Source: Chiridota heheva (Eukaryota; Echinodermata; Holothuroidea; Apodida; Chiridotidae). Taken from it: a stretch of DNA of 64,000 bases. A program made the translations under genes and the position numbers. The DNA lies in assembly GCA_020152595.1 (NCBI GenBank), contig JAIGNY010002050.1:655001-719000 (forward strand), written 5' to 3'. The first letter of the stretch is position 1. Each line of letters opens with the position of its first letter. Shown one piece after another: positions 1-13,100 of the stretch. The notes under the pieces were generated by a model. The model searched no databases and had not been told where the DNA came from. It worked only from the letters and a program-made list of their open reading frames with translations.

Positions 1-1084
1 GTACGAGGTGAACAAGCAAGTAGTGGTAAACAGAGAAAACAATTTGGACAACCTTTCAAAAAATTGATATTTCGTGACAATTTTAGGACTTTTAAACTGA
101 ATTGGGTAAGGTCATAGTATTGTCTAACAATATTTTGAACAGCAAATAAATTTTGTAGCCTTTTTGTGAAGGAAATCTTGATCATTTTGAGGAACATAGA
201 TTATAAGTGTTCCATTGAAGCGGCCTGTTTTCAGTTTCCATTGGATTGCATAGGTATGCTGCCTAGCTAACGCTAGGATGTCTGCTTTCCAGGTTCTAAA
301 GCTTGGGTAAAAGTTAAGTGCATTCTTGTTTGGAAACTTGATTTTCGTACTCAAGCACCAAACAACACAGCTACGCTTGGGCATTATTTTATAAAAAAGA
401 TGAGATTGAATAAGCTGAAATCTTTGTTTTTCATTGTGAAAACGATTTGTCCATACAGTAAGTAAATACACCCAAAGCTAGTTTTGTTTTCCTCTTTGTT
501 TTGCTTTCTCATTTGACTCACTAATCCTTCCCATATCACTCTGGACAGGTACATACTATGATTAAGTACACTACACTAAACATCTAACACACATACACTG
601 CCACATTATAAGTGATATCAATCTGTGATATCAAAATTTTGGTGGAGACCTTTACACCCTTTCTTCCTACAGAACCTGACTCAGATGTTTTCTCATGTAA
701 TACCATACAATACTTTTCAGTTGTAAGTAGCTTAATTTCAGTGAAATGATTACTTTTAGATTTGATTATCTTAACATGATGCTTGTCATAAAGGCATGTC
801 CTGTATGGCACAAAATATTGGCAAAATATGTCTTACGGGACAAATTGATAATGAGGTATTTCAATAAGTCAAATTTTTGTTGTGACAAAATTAATAAAAT
901 TCTAAATTATACTAAATGCACATTGTAGGAGAAAGCTGCAAACTTTTAGTTAGCCACATCATGTCATACTGGACATTGCCCGTAGTCAATTGAATGATTA
1001 CCAAATTTTGATCACAATTGTAAACACCATAAGGACTTCATACACTGATTAGCAGAAGCAAAGAGGTTTCTGTAAAATTTGTCA
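1..1084. other. Upstream AT-rich sequence, no gene seen
   Basis: I find no protein family, RNA gene or clear promoter element. A 115-codon minus-strand frame at 124-471 has no recognisable domain. Confidence 0.5.
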
Positions 1085-1569
1085 AAAAGTCAAGGTCTGT
1101 TTGTCCGCCACATCTATTGTCCATCCAATTACATGCATTGCTGAGCTACTGGGGAACAAAAGATTTCTGCCCATGGAATGAAATTCCAACTATTTTTAGC
1201 TCACTTAAATTGGAATTTAAATAATGGTGACTCCTTGCCTCCAAAAAATTACAACAAATGCATTCCTGATATGAATAGCAATTAAATTATTTGTTTTGGT
1301 ATGAAAATAAGTTGAACAATAGCTCTGACACCTTAAAAGAATTTGTAATTAAGTGTCTTGGGGATGAATAGGGGAAAAAAGCATACTGTAAGAACTCTTT
1401 GGTCAACTTTAAATTGTTACCATTTGTCACATGAGGATTAGCTGAAATATGCAAGAAATAACAGGAAGTCAATGCATCACTACTAGATAGGAATTTAGAA
1501 ACCTGAATCATATCACCATATACTCTTCTCAACTCAAGCGTAGTCAAACCAAGAATTCGCAACATAGAT

Positions 1570-2980
1570 TCATAAAAGAGATTCCTAACTTCGGGAATAA
1601 GACTTGTGGCTCTTCACTTAAGCTGCTGCAAAATTTATCCTTTTCATAAAAGGGACTTCAAGCCTGAATAGCATACTCGAGTAAGGCCTGACTAACTGCT
1701 TATACAAATTAGAACAACTTCTCTACCAAGAAAACACAAATTTCTTTTAATCAAACAAAGCATCCTATTTGTCCTTTGCAGCTGCTAAAGCACACTGCTT
1801 CGAAGGCTTCAGATTGGTAGTAATTACAACACCTAGGTCCCTTTCTTGATCAACACAACCAAGATTTGGACCATTCATGCAGTAGTCAAAACCCGAATTG
1901 CTCTGACCAAAATGAATAACTTTGCATTTATCAACATTAAACATTGGCCATGTTTGGGACCAAGAAACTAACTTATCTATATCTTTTTGCAAATGTGAAG
2001 AATTCCTAGCATCATCAACAATCCTGTGCAGGTAAGTGTCATCAGCAAATTTACAAATTCAGGAGCCAAGGAAAACTTCAATATCATAAATGAAGATAAA
2101 GAAAAGAAGCTGACCCAATACAGAACCCTAAGGAACACTTGTAACCTTCTTCCATGGAGATACTTCACCATTAACAACAACTCTTTGTGACCTGTCAACT
2201 AACCAAGAGTTTATCCAACTTGCACACTTTCTCTCCACACCAAGTGCTCTTGTTTTCATCATGAGCCTGCCTAACAGAACCTTATCAAATGCTTTTTAAA
2301 AATCTAAATAGATAACATCCACATTATGACCAGAAGCAACTAGTTTAATAACATCATCAAGAAACTCCAATAAATTAGAAATACAAGACTTCTTTGGTAA
2401 GAACCCATTCTGGTACAAATTCAACAAACCATTGACCAGTATATGATCTAGACCAACATCCTTAACATGGACTCCATGACCTTGCACACATTAGTAAGAC
2501 TCACTGGCCTATAGTTACAAGGCAAACTGTGGTCACCTTTTAAAGAAATAGAGGAGTGACATTAGCAATTCTCCAATCACTAGGAACAGCACCAACATCA
2601 AAGCACTTTAAAAAGATAATGCTCAGGGGAACAGTAAGAAAATCAGAACACTTACGTAAGACAGCAGGATGCATAGTAATTCAAACCCTTTAACTTCTTA
2701 GACACAATATCAACTGAACAATCAATATCCTTAATGAAGACTGGGAAGTGCACACTAAGATAATTCACAACATCATCAGCAAGGGACTCCTTTGTAAAAA
2801 CAGACACAAAGTAGTCATTCAATGTTTTTCAATGTTTTTGTGCCCGCAAAACCTGAGAAATCCATACTGGCCGATTTCGCCTACAGTCTTTCTTTAATGG
2901 GACAAACCTATTTACACCCTCCAAAAATTTAGTTTAGAAAACATCCCATGCTTTAGAAAGATCTAAGTCACAGTGCAAAG
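1570..2980 (-). mobile_element. LINE reverse-transcriptase fragment
   Basis: Read on the minus strand, fragments give SLNDYFVSVFTKESLADD (2700-2830), then FLPKKSCISNLLEFLDDVI and VDVIYLDF (2296-2440), then KCKVIHFGQSNSGFDYCMNG and DLGVVITTNLKPSKQC (1790-1950). These are the order and motifs of a CR1/Jockey-like non-LTR reverse transcriptase. The frame is broken several times and both ends are lost, so it is an old, dead copy. Confidence 0.85.
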
Positions 2981-3159
2981 AGCTCCAATCGAATAAGTAG
3001 TTTCAGATTTATGTTAAGGGTAAATGTTTTTAGTTTATGTAATTTATCAGGGGTAATAATTAGAGAGCTGTGGTGCAGTGGAGTGAGTGAAGGTTGGAAT
3101 GATGAGTTGGTTAAGAGTATGTTTGGTACAGTAGATGAATTGGTGCCAAAAGTCAGGTT

Positions 3160-3385
3160 GGGGTGTTTGGTGAATGGAGGAGGTAGGTGAATGGAGAATG
3201 GTAGGTGAATGGAGGATAGTAAGTGAATGGGGAATGGTAGGTGAATGAGGGATGGTAGGTGAATGAGGGATGGTAGGTGAATTGAGGATGGTAGGTGAAT
3301 GGAGAATGGTAGGTGAATGAGGGATGGTAGGTGAATTGGGGATGGTAGGTGAATGGGGATGGCAGATGAATGCGACATGTTAGGT
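3160..3385 (+). repeat. GTGAATG-rich minisatellite
   Basis: Degenerate units of about 17 bp of the type ATGGTAGGTGAATGGGG repeat about a dozen times. The same array recurs at 37895-38200 inside copy 2 of repeat A. Confidence 0.85.
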
Positions 3386-3469
3386 TGATAGAGGTGAGAG
3401 TTAGAGGAAAAATGTTGGATGTTATTTGGCATAATGAGTAGTACCTGTAGATGTATGAATAGGGATGTG

Positions 3470-3830
3470 GGTAGGATGGCATGAGGGACAGGATGGGGTG
3501 GAATGTCGAGCAGGGTGGGTGGCATGTGAGACAGGGTGTAATGGCTTGTGGGACAGGCTGGGAGGGATATGGGACAGGATGGGATGGCATTGGAATAAGG
3601 AGGGATGGTGTGTGGGACAGGGTTCCATGGCATGTGAGGCAGGGTTGGATGGCATGTGGGACATGATGAAATGTTATCTGGATTTCTGATGGGATGGCAT
3701 GTGGGACAGAGTGCAATGTTATGTGGGACAGGGAGGAATAGCATGTGGGACAGGGAGGAATGCCATGTAGAACAGGGTGGCATGGTATGTGGGACAGGGT
3801 GGCAAGACATTTGGTGGGATGTCATGTCTT
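3470..3830 (+). repeat. GGCATGTGGGACAGGGT minisatellite
   Basis: Roughly 20-bp degenerate units of ATGGCATGTGGGACAGGGTG recur here and at 6205-6480, 38280-39005 and 45215-45510. The long frames it creates (His/Pro-rich on one strand, Gly/Trp-rich on the other) are by-products of the repeat. Confidence 0.9.
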
Positions 3831-4083
3831 GATTGCATGTGAAGGCATATGGGTCGTGTGGTAGAATGGCATCTGTATTTCATGTATGATTTCCTGTAAA
3901 GGAAGATGGGAGGGGGTATAGAACAGGGGTTGCATTTATGTGGAACAGAGGATGATATTAGCGAGGGGATTTGTATTGTTTGTGATGTCTGGTTTCTAAC
4001 AGATAAATTCTTTGATTACATTTACAGATTCAAAGATGAGTCATTGAAAGTTAGGAGAACTTTCTACTCAAGCTGTTACAGAA

Positions 4084-4149
4084 ATGGAAACAGCAACTGC
4101 GAACACCATTCTTCAGAAAAGAATACATACCATTCTAAATGATGTACTG
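4084..4149 (+). CDS. MED23: MED23 exon 1 (start exon)
   Basis: The ATG at 4084 opens [20 protein letters not shown], which resembles the MED23 N-terminus (METQLQSIFEEVV in human). The exon holds 22 codons and ends in phase 0 before GTAGGT. An in-frame TGA at about 4042 precedes the ATG, so translation cannot begin further upstream in this exon. A TTTACAG at 4020-4026 could be a splice acceptor, in which case a noncoding 5' exon lies upstream. Confidence 0.78.
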
Positions 4150-7100
4150 GTAGGTTTTTCCCTATCCTTAAATTAGTACATGAGGATATATAGCATCTTC
4201 ACATTTCTTTCATCCATCCCTCTGTTCAAGCATGCATTGTTCAGAAACAAGTAGTATTGAATTCTGAACTTGACAAAAAATTCCAGCTATTTTGTGCCTT
4301 GCTTTAAAGGAAATTTATTCAATGGAGATTTCAGCTCAATAGAACTTAAAATTCCTGACATCAATAAATATACAAAATATTTGTGTCTGCCATGAAAGAA
4401 AACTCATAAATAGAACCTCTCACCCTAAAAGAACTGGAAACTAAGATCCATGGCATGAAAATTAATTTATACTATGATTGCTTGTGCAAATAGAATTGAA
4501 AGGAAGATAAATAGCTCGACTATTTGAAAAATAGTAGAGCTATTCTACAACCCCGGCATTGGCGGTGGCAGCGTCCGGTAAAGTTTTGGTTAAAGTTTTC
4601 ATAACTTAAGTTGTGAATGGTGTACATCAGCAATTCTTAATAGGTGGCCTGCGGGCCAAATCTGGCCCACTAGACAATCCAATCTGGTCCGCGAACAATA
4701 GTTATTATATAATGCAATACAGTGCATTGCATGTAAGATTAATATGAATGAGATCAGTAAAAATCGCAAAATACTCGTTCAATTTGTTTTTTCCCAGGCA
4801 GATCAGCTCACTAAAACATCATGGCTTATCAAATAAAATGTTATCTTTAGTTCTGGTATAAATTGGGCTCACGGCTTGTCAAAGGAAGGTGGATAAGAAA
4901 ACTGCAGACATCTAACGTACATCTTTCTAATCGTGCACGCTTTCAACTTGTTTGTATTCAGGGATTGTTTTGATGGGTTTTGTTTGTCACATGATGCTGG
5001 TTTTGCCACGTGATTGGCCCACAGCCTGAAGCTGTTGTGAAATGATGGCCCTTCAAAATTTTTAATTAAGAACCCTTGGTGTACATTCATGTGACTTGGC
5101 ATAGGGGTAGAGGACATGGGTATTGATCAAATGAGCATGATTGGTGGTTGTTTGTGCATACTAATTAGCTTATTTGCATAACAATGAAAATATTTGTCAG
5201 ATTAGAGTTTTAATTACAGTTTTTGGTTAAAGTTTTCATAACTTTTGAATGGTTTACATTCATGTGACTTGGCATAGAGGTAGAGGACATGGGTACTGTT
5301 TAAATGAGCATGATTTGGGGTTGTGTGTGCATAGTAATTAGCTTATTTGCATAACAATGAAAATATTTGTGAGGTTAAAGTTTTAGATAAAGTTTTTGGT
5401 AAAGTTTTCATAACTTAAGTTATGAATGATGTACATTCATGTACATTCATGTAATTTGGCACAGGGGTAGAAGACATGAGTAATGTTCAAATAAGCATGA
5501 TTGGGGGACTGTGTGTGCATACTAATTAGCTTATTTGTATAACAATGAAAATATTTGTATTTATGATATCTCTTAAATTAAAGTGGGAGTGGGAATTTCG
5601 TGTACACAAATGATCATATAGGTGAAGACCATTGTCTACACTTAATGGTGAGGTGTAATGTGCATGTTAATTAGGTTATTTGCATAACAATGAACTTTTG
5701 CATAGAATATTTAACCTTAGATAATAACTTGCTATTTGATTCAGTGGTAGAGGACATTAGTACTGTTCAGTTGAGCATGATTGGGGGATTGTGTGTGCAT
5801 AATAATTAGCTTATTTGCATAGCAAAGAATATTTGTATATGTGGTATCTCTTGATTTAAAGTGGGTATGATGATTTTGCTTAAACAAATAAACATACAGT
5901 ATATGTGAAGAGCATTGTTCACACTTAATGGTGAGATATAGCATGCATTTGCTGCAATATTTTTGACCTGAGATCAAAAACATATGGCTTATGACTTACT
6001 AACTTCACATTTCTAGTTTTGTTATGATATTGACATTCCTGACATGAATAGCAATCAAAATGTTTGTCTTGCCATGAATAAAGAAGCAAATAAAAGTTCC
6101 TCCTTCTAAAGAATGTTAAATTAGGGGTTAGGGAACTATAAACAATAAGCAGAGTGTGGGGTAGAAAATGACATAATGATAAAGTAGCTGATGGAATTAG
6201 GATGAGGTCATGTGGGACAGGGTGGAATTGTATGTAGGACAGGGTGTGGTGGGATGTAGGGCGGGGTGTGATGGGATGTTGGTCAGGATGTGTTGGCACA
6301 TTAGACAGGGTGGATTGGCATGTGGAACAGGATGGGTTGGCATGTGGAACAGGATGGGTTGGCATGTGGAACAGGATGGGTTGGCATGTGGAAACAGGAT
6401 GGGTTGGCATGTGGAATAGGGTGGGTTGCCATGTGGAACAGGGTGGGCACTGGGTTGACATGTGGGACAGGGCGGAATGGCATGTGATGGGATGTCATCT
6501 GGAATTCAGTTGTGATGGTCTGTGGGTCATGCAAGAGGTGAAATGACATACAGTATCTGGTTTTCAGGTGTGATTGCATGGAGTATAGACGTGGGATGAC
6601 ATTTAGGACAGGTTGGGATGGATTGTGGGACAGTCTGAAATATGCGCTATTAGCAGTGATGGGATTTGTATCGTTTCCAATGTCTAGTTTGTCATACGTT
6701 AAGCAATATTTTTCTTGAAATTTTGCTTTAATGTTATTGTACATTTTTCATGCTGCTTGATTTTGCTTGAAACATATTTTCTTAAATTTGAAGTTGTATT
6801 ACAATCCAGGACATACATGTAGTTCTGGGAATGTCTAAGGGCTGGGGGAGATTACAGGTTGGAAAGATGATTGAATGGCATTATTTTTTTGACATTGACA
6901 AGTCTCCCTTCTTTGTTATTCAATTGATAGAACAAAAGAGATGTTGTAGTTATAAAGACTGCTAGGTTTTACATGTTTTCTGAGTTACTTGAGCCTTTTT
7001 TGTCTTACAAAATCTAGTAAAACTCAAAGATATTTTGAAGCTTGTAGTACAAATGAAAATGTAAGTGCATCTTTCAAGCTCAATTAATTTGAAATCATCT

Positions 7101-10100
7101 GCCCCTGCTACCCTATTTCTGTGTATATTTTCCTCTATAAGTCCATTCTCTATACTAGCTTTGAATAGTTGAGCATACTGTCCTTCCGAAAATTCTAGTT
7201 TTAGTATAATCTTCCAATATATGTATTTAGTATTCAGTCAGAGATTTGGTAGACAGATAATTATCTGATTTGTAAGGAATAATTCTAATTGACTACAGTT
7301 TTTTATTGACAGATTAGTTCAGTTAAGCAACTCAAAAGAAACAAAATTGTGAAGAAAGCCCTCAAAATTCTTATTTTGTTAAAGAGAGGTTTATGTTTAA
7401 AGTTTTGTATCATTTTGCAGAAGCGACTGAAAGCAGACAAGTCAAACTAATCTAGCATATTGTTTCCTTAGATTTTGTAGATTAGATACCATTAGATATG
7501 ACAGAAAATAAAGTAAAACAGTATTTAGTAAGGGTAATTATGGTTTACCACCTGAGTTTGAGGAAAAATAATTCAAAACTTAAAAAAGTTCAAATCTTGG
7601 AAAAGGTTAAAGTGTTCTGTATTGGTCCGCTTCTTTTCTTTATTTTCATTTATGATATTGAAGTCTTCAAATTGCATAAACAATTGTTAAGAATGTGCAC
7701 ATAAGGGTTCCAACCTTTATACAGCAAACTTACTACACCAGTCATTTCTACTGTACACAGATGAGACTTTAGTTGAATATCTCTTTAAAGGAATAAATAT
7801 TGAAGTAATCTCTCACCATTTTGTTTCCATTAAAGTCTTCTTTCATATGAGAGGAACTTTCTTGAACATTGAACTAATCCTTTAATCAAAGTGGTATGCA
7901 ATATAGGAGATACATGAGTTTGTCATGTTTTCTGTGTAGGAGAGTAAGAGCTGGGGTACAATGGAGGTGAGAAATGTGAGTGCGGTGGGTGGAAGGTAAG
8001 TTAGGGTATTGTCGTTAGATAAGAGGATAGCAAGTAGGTGAGTGGAGGATGGGTACTGTAATTAATTGGGATGATTGGAATATAGAAGAGGAGAGTGTGT
8101 GAATGGGTGGATGATAGATGAGTAAGTGCAGAATAGGTTAGAGTGCAGGGTACTTATTGAGTAGGGGTAGGTAAGGTAAGGAACTGATAAGGGGTACATA
8201 GGAAGGTAGATGGTTGTGAGTAAAGATTGTTGGTAAATGCAAGAAGGCTGAGGAATGGGAAGATTTGAGGTTAGTAGATTTATAATGTTGGAGGGTGTTT
8301 CTTCAATAGATGTTTGTGACATGGACAAAAATCATATCATTGTAAACCTTTCTATGGCCTACAAAACAACAATCATTAAACTATATTGTGATATGCAATT
8401 AAAATAGCGGGAAATTTTAGCGAAAAGTATCTCTAAGCGTCATTAGTTTCTACAATGTCAGATAATTGGTAGTTTCTTGGTACCTGTAAGACCTGAGAAA
8501 ATTTGTTGTGGCCCTATCAACAGGTTCAAATCTTTGAAATGTTTGGTAATTATTTTAATGCAAATTTACACCAAAGCAGACTCATGAATGCATATAAGAC
8601 AAACATAACCCTATGGTAAAATCTTAAAGAAAACACTTTTCTGGTTCTTACCCTAGTCATTACTTTAAACTCAAACCCTTGAAAGGGATGTTAAGCTGAA
8701 AATGTACCACAGCTTTCTCTAAATGTCCCTATTCCTTCAATCCAAAACTTTCAAAAAAGAGACAAGTGCATAAACATGAAGGATTACTGTACAGTAAGCA
8801 CTTGAGTAAAACAAAGGTCACAACAAAAAATCAACATTTTAAGCCAAGCAAACCTCTGTTTGATTAATCTGTACACATTATTTGTGTACAGGATATGTGT
8901 ACAGTGTATTTAGTAAAATTGAGTTAATTGCACAGCAGAAGGTGCTGTTTACATAACATACTTATAAAAACAAATTAAGCAGCTGCATGAACAATGTCAA
9001 CCTACTGTGGTGTTATCATACATGTCTACAGACCACTAGGCCCTGGTTCAAGTCTGGGTTGGGTAGACACGCCAGTGCACCACAACTGGTTATCAAAGGC
9101 TGTGGACATTGACTTGGTTGTCAATGTTATGTCTGTCTGTACGTCGTACCTATGTTCTCATTCGGTCGTATTAAGCGTTTCATGATAGCATATCATAAGC
9201 GACAATGCAGGCGATGACCCTCATTGTAATTGTGTGTTCACTCATTGTCATCGCCGCATGAACAATGTACATCTCAGGGATGAGTCAGTTATCCATTTGA
9301 TGTGCATTTCCTATTGTACTATCACTTTATCACCTTGTCCTTTAAAGCTTTAATCCATTGTTTGTATTTATTACAAAAGATGAATAGGATTGTACAGATG
9401 TTTGAAAATCTGCCTCAAAATTTCTTCAACCCTTGTAAAAGATTGTATTTCATTTTGTGTACATAACACTAAACACAATATGAAAACAAGTGTTTCATGC
9501 CTCCGTGGTGTAGTGGTTAGTGCTTTGTCCCTGGTTCGAATCCCGGTGGTCTGCAAGCAGTGAGTTCACAACTGGTTATCAAAGGCCGTGGCCATCTTGA
9601 TATAATGTCCAGCACTGGATGCTTTAGGGACGTTAAACCTTGCTATGCTATGCTATGCTATGTTGCTGCATGATTTGCTTATAAATGCCAACTGTTTTGT
9701 TTGAGATTAATTATCTTGAACTTTAGATTTCTTATTGGAAATGTATTCAAAATTATTCAATGAAACATATTTTGACAATCAGACTGTTCTATAGGTTGTG
9801 TGCAATAGCACATTATCTTAACTGTATTCAGTCCTGAGTACATAGTTGGGGCTCCTTTTTGAATAATGTATAATTGGAACTGAACAAATCTAGGGTTCTG
9901 GCGATTATGATAGCGGGAAAATCAGGAATATGCAGGAATGAAAAAAAGAAGAAAAAACAATTATATATTTTATAGGTTTCTTGAGTAAACAACAGTATAT
10001 GGTAAATATGAGCTTTAAAAACATCCATCATTTAATTGTGTGATGAAAAGTACAATAATTAGAAAAGAGGGAAGTATATAAAGATATATATTCACTACAT

Positions 10101-13100
10101 TAATATTATTTCCTTTGTGATTTTTTGTGGGAAGATTTTCGTCACCTTTATTCAGAACTGAGGAAGTTTTATAATTAATTCCGACTCTGTGTATAAATAT
10201 AAAACTTGGTGTGCCATTGACATATCATTTTTACTTATCCTGTTTATGCATTTGTGGTGAGACAATTCACTGACTATTTGTAAACCCTTAAGCCAGATTG
10301 GCCCTTCAATCACTCCTCCAGATGTTTTGTAATGTTCAATAGACTCCACGTACCTCTGCATGGTGTTGGTTCTATGTCGCCCCCATTTTGTGCTTATTTG
10401 CTCTTTCTTAACTTTGAAGTGCTGCCGAACCTACATAGTAGTCCACTAGTGATCAGAAAATTAAGGCAGTTCAGATTATCATAAGATGTGGTTTAAATTG
10501 TGACAAAAACTACACGGGATCTAGACAAATGCAGGAATGTCAGTGGCGGTGAAGAAAACAAATATTTAGGAGGGGGGCACTGAAAAGGCGTAAATCCATT
10601 CAAAAATGTTTTTATTATTTTATTTTTAGAGTCCTCACCAACACCCAGAACCCTGTTTACAACCTCATTAGGTACCCCAATTTCTCCTCCCTCTTTGATA
10701 GGACTAAAACCCTATCGCCCCCTTCAGCTTACGCATTAAATCAGACCTCTTTCAACTTGGCATCAACCCGCCCTCTCGGCACCTATTCCTGGCCCACTTT
10801 TCCGCCTTGGGCCACCCCTCTTCCTTCTGTCCACCTAGACCTCTCCACTTATAACAAATCTCAAACTCACCTAATCTCTTCATCAATCTCCACAACCAAA
10901 TCAAAGACCAACTCTCAAATTACACCTCCATCTATACTGATGGCTCCAAGGAAGGCAACAAGACAGCTGCTGCTGCCATCATCCAAGACATCACCCTCAG
11001 TAGCAGACTTCCTGACCACTCATCCATCTTTTCAGCCGAGGCTAAGGCCATTCTCCTCGCCCTCAACTTTATTGAGTACTCTCCTCTTAGTCACTTTGCC
11101 ATTTTCTCTGACTCAAAGGCTGTTCTTACTTCATTACTCAATCTTAAATGGGATAACCTCACCTGCCACCTCCTCCTCCGGAAACTCTTTTCTCCCACCC
11201 TCTGCAGGAAAAGTGTTCTTTTCTTCTGGATACCCAGCCATGTTGGCATCCCTGGCAATGACAGGGCTGATACAGCCGCTAAGCTTGCCCTTAACCTCCT
11301 CCCTTCCCCTTTTCCCAAAACCCTCTCTGACATCAAACCGCTTATCGCTTCTCTTGTTCGTGACCGCTGGCAAACCTTATGGAACTTCCAAATTGATAAC
11401 AAACTCCATGTTATCCAGCCCACAATCCCGATCAAATCCACCATTAACAACCTTCTCGATCGACAACGTTCATATTACCCGTCTTAGAATTGGTCACACC
11501 CACCTCACTCACTCCCACCTCCTTATTGGTTCCCCCAACCCCTCTGTAACAATTGCCACTGCATCCTTACAATCCATCACGTTCTCCTTGCTTGCCCCTG
11601 TTCAACCTTCCCAGAGCTTCTCTCGCTCCCCACAACTCAATTGCTGAGTTCTTCCAAAAAAATCCTCCAGATAAAATAGTCTCCTTCCTCCAGCATGCAT
11701 CCTCTACAATCATATTTAATCCTCCTCTTCCACCCCTCTCTACTCTGTTTTTAGTTTTACCCATCTCTCGATCACAGCTTTCTGGCTTTTGTTCTTGAAT
11801 TTCTCTCATTCCTCCCTGGTCTCTTTCCTTACTACCTCTAAATGATCTGACCTCTCAGGCACAATTTGACCTTCGTGTGGTGCCGTTAAGACCTCATCAA
11901 ACAAACAAACAAACAAAAAAGTTTGTATTTAAAAAAAAAAAAAGATTTGTTAAGAAGGTGACACCGAAGGTGTCACTGAGTGCATATTGCTCACTTTACA
12001 GCATGGAGTGGGTTCCAGGGGCTTTGCCCCAGAAACTCTTGCAAAATTGACATTTGAAGGGCAAAAAAGTTTGCATAATGCATAGGATGTAGGTATATTA
12101 TACAAGTCAAAATTCATGTCAAAGAGAGCTATAATACATAATATACGAAAAAAAAAAATTTCATGAAAACGCATACTGGGAAATATAATGTTTTTTGTTC
12201 ACGTTTGATAAGCTGCCAATGCTCCCTTCACTTGTTCATTAATCTTGTGTTTTCACCCGTCAATAGTGCTCAAATCCAATAAGGCCCCCAGTGGCGGTGC
12301 TATGGGGGATTTTACCCCCCACTCCCCACGGGATCGCTTTGCCCCCACTTATCTCCCAGAAAATTTTGTAAAGTGACATATTTTGTCTGATTTATAGGAT
12401 TTTCCCCCCCCAATCTGATCCCCCTTTCCTCATGACCAAAATCCTGGTGCCGCCACTGCTTGTAACATGTTAGAATCAGGCCAAGGATGCGAGTTGTCAT
12501 TGATCAGATGTAATAAAGTAATTGTGATCATATGACTGGACATTTTACATTCTAGTTCAGGGGTCCATTACAGAAAATGTCTTACAAAAAAAACTGAATT
12601 GTAATTTTGTTTTGTATAACTGTAGATTGAACACACAATTACAATTGTGGACTGCAAGAGGCTGTCATATAATGAGAACATATGAATTAAATCTCGGGGT
12701 GATATTTAAAATATACCAAAAATATGAAAATTAAAAATGATTATTGGGAATCCTTGCCCCCATTGAAATTATTGAGGCCTGGTCCCCCCTCCCCACCCGC
12801 ATTCCACTGCCTATGAATGCTAATCCTTAGAAATTAGGGTGCTCACTGTTATACCTGTGGTTAAGAATTAAAAGGATTCACAGAGTTCTTGCCTTAACCC
12901 TTTCACTGCTGACACCGTACTTTCACTTGGATGTCTGTGCAAACACATACATGTACCCGTTCCACACTATTCTTAATGGCACAGCACTCATCATACGATC
13001 ATCATATCATATCAAAGCACATACCAGATTGAAGGGCAAAAATAGAAGAATTAGGGGCAGTATTCAGCTTTTGAATTTGGTACCTCAAATTTACATTACT

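Larger units (their letters stand above)
1085..4010 (+). repeat. Composite repeat A, copy 1, split by a LINE fragment
   Basis: The parts 1085-1382 and 2996-4010 align with 37350-39060. Shared landmarks are the 'ctactggggaacaaa' region, the 'cattcctgacatgaatagcaat' module, a GGTAGGTGAATGG minisatellite, an ATGGCATGTGGGACAGG minisatellite, and an ending 'gatgtctggttt'. The middle 1383-2995 is absent from the other copy and holds a minus-strand LINE fragment. The repeat ends about 70 bp before MED23 exon 1. Confidence 0.8.
4512..7205 (+). repeat. Composite repeat B, copy 1
   Basis: About 2.7 kb aligns collinearly with 44201-46337. It starts with a hairpin, continues as several roughly 150-bp units ('acttggcataggggtagaggacatggg' to 'cttatttgcataacaatgaaaatatttg'), then the 'cattcctgacatgaatagcaat' module, the GGCATGTGGGACAGG minisatellite and a unique tail ending 'catactgtccttccga'. 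Copy 1 carries a hAT insertion absent from copy 2; copy 2 carries a LINE end absent from copy 1. Confidence 0.85.

Noticed and set aside
124-471. 115-codon minus-strand frame near the left edge
   Set aside because: No recognisable domain or codon pattern, and AT-rich surroundings; it may be chance or old repeat.
2968-3825. 285-codon minus-strand frame rich in His, Pro and Ser, and similar frames at 5925-6744, 37821-38724 and 45213-45794
   Set aside because: They are translations of the GTGAATG and GGCATGTGGGACAGG minisatellites, open on several frames at once, with no domain.
9499-9570. Functional tRNA gene
   Set aside because: A and B boxes are present, but spacing is too short and no acceptor, D and anticodon stems can be folded; it is the head of a SINE.
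10757-11647. 296-codon + strand frame as a host protein
   Set aside because: It is an out-of-frame reading of the LINE; the RNase H motifs lie in another frame of the same DNA.
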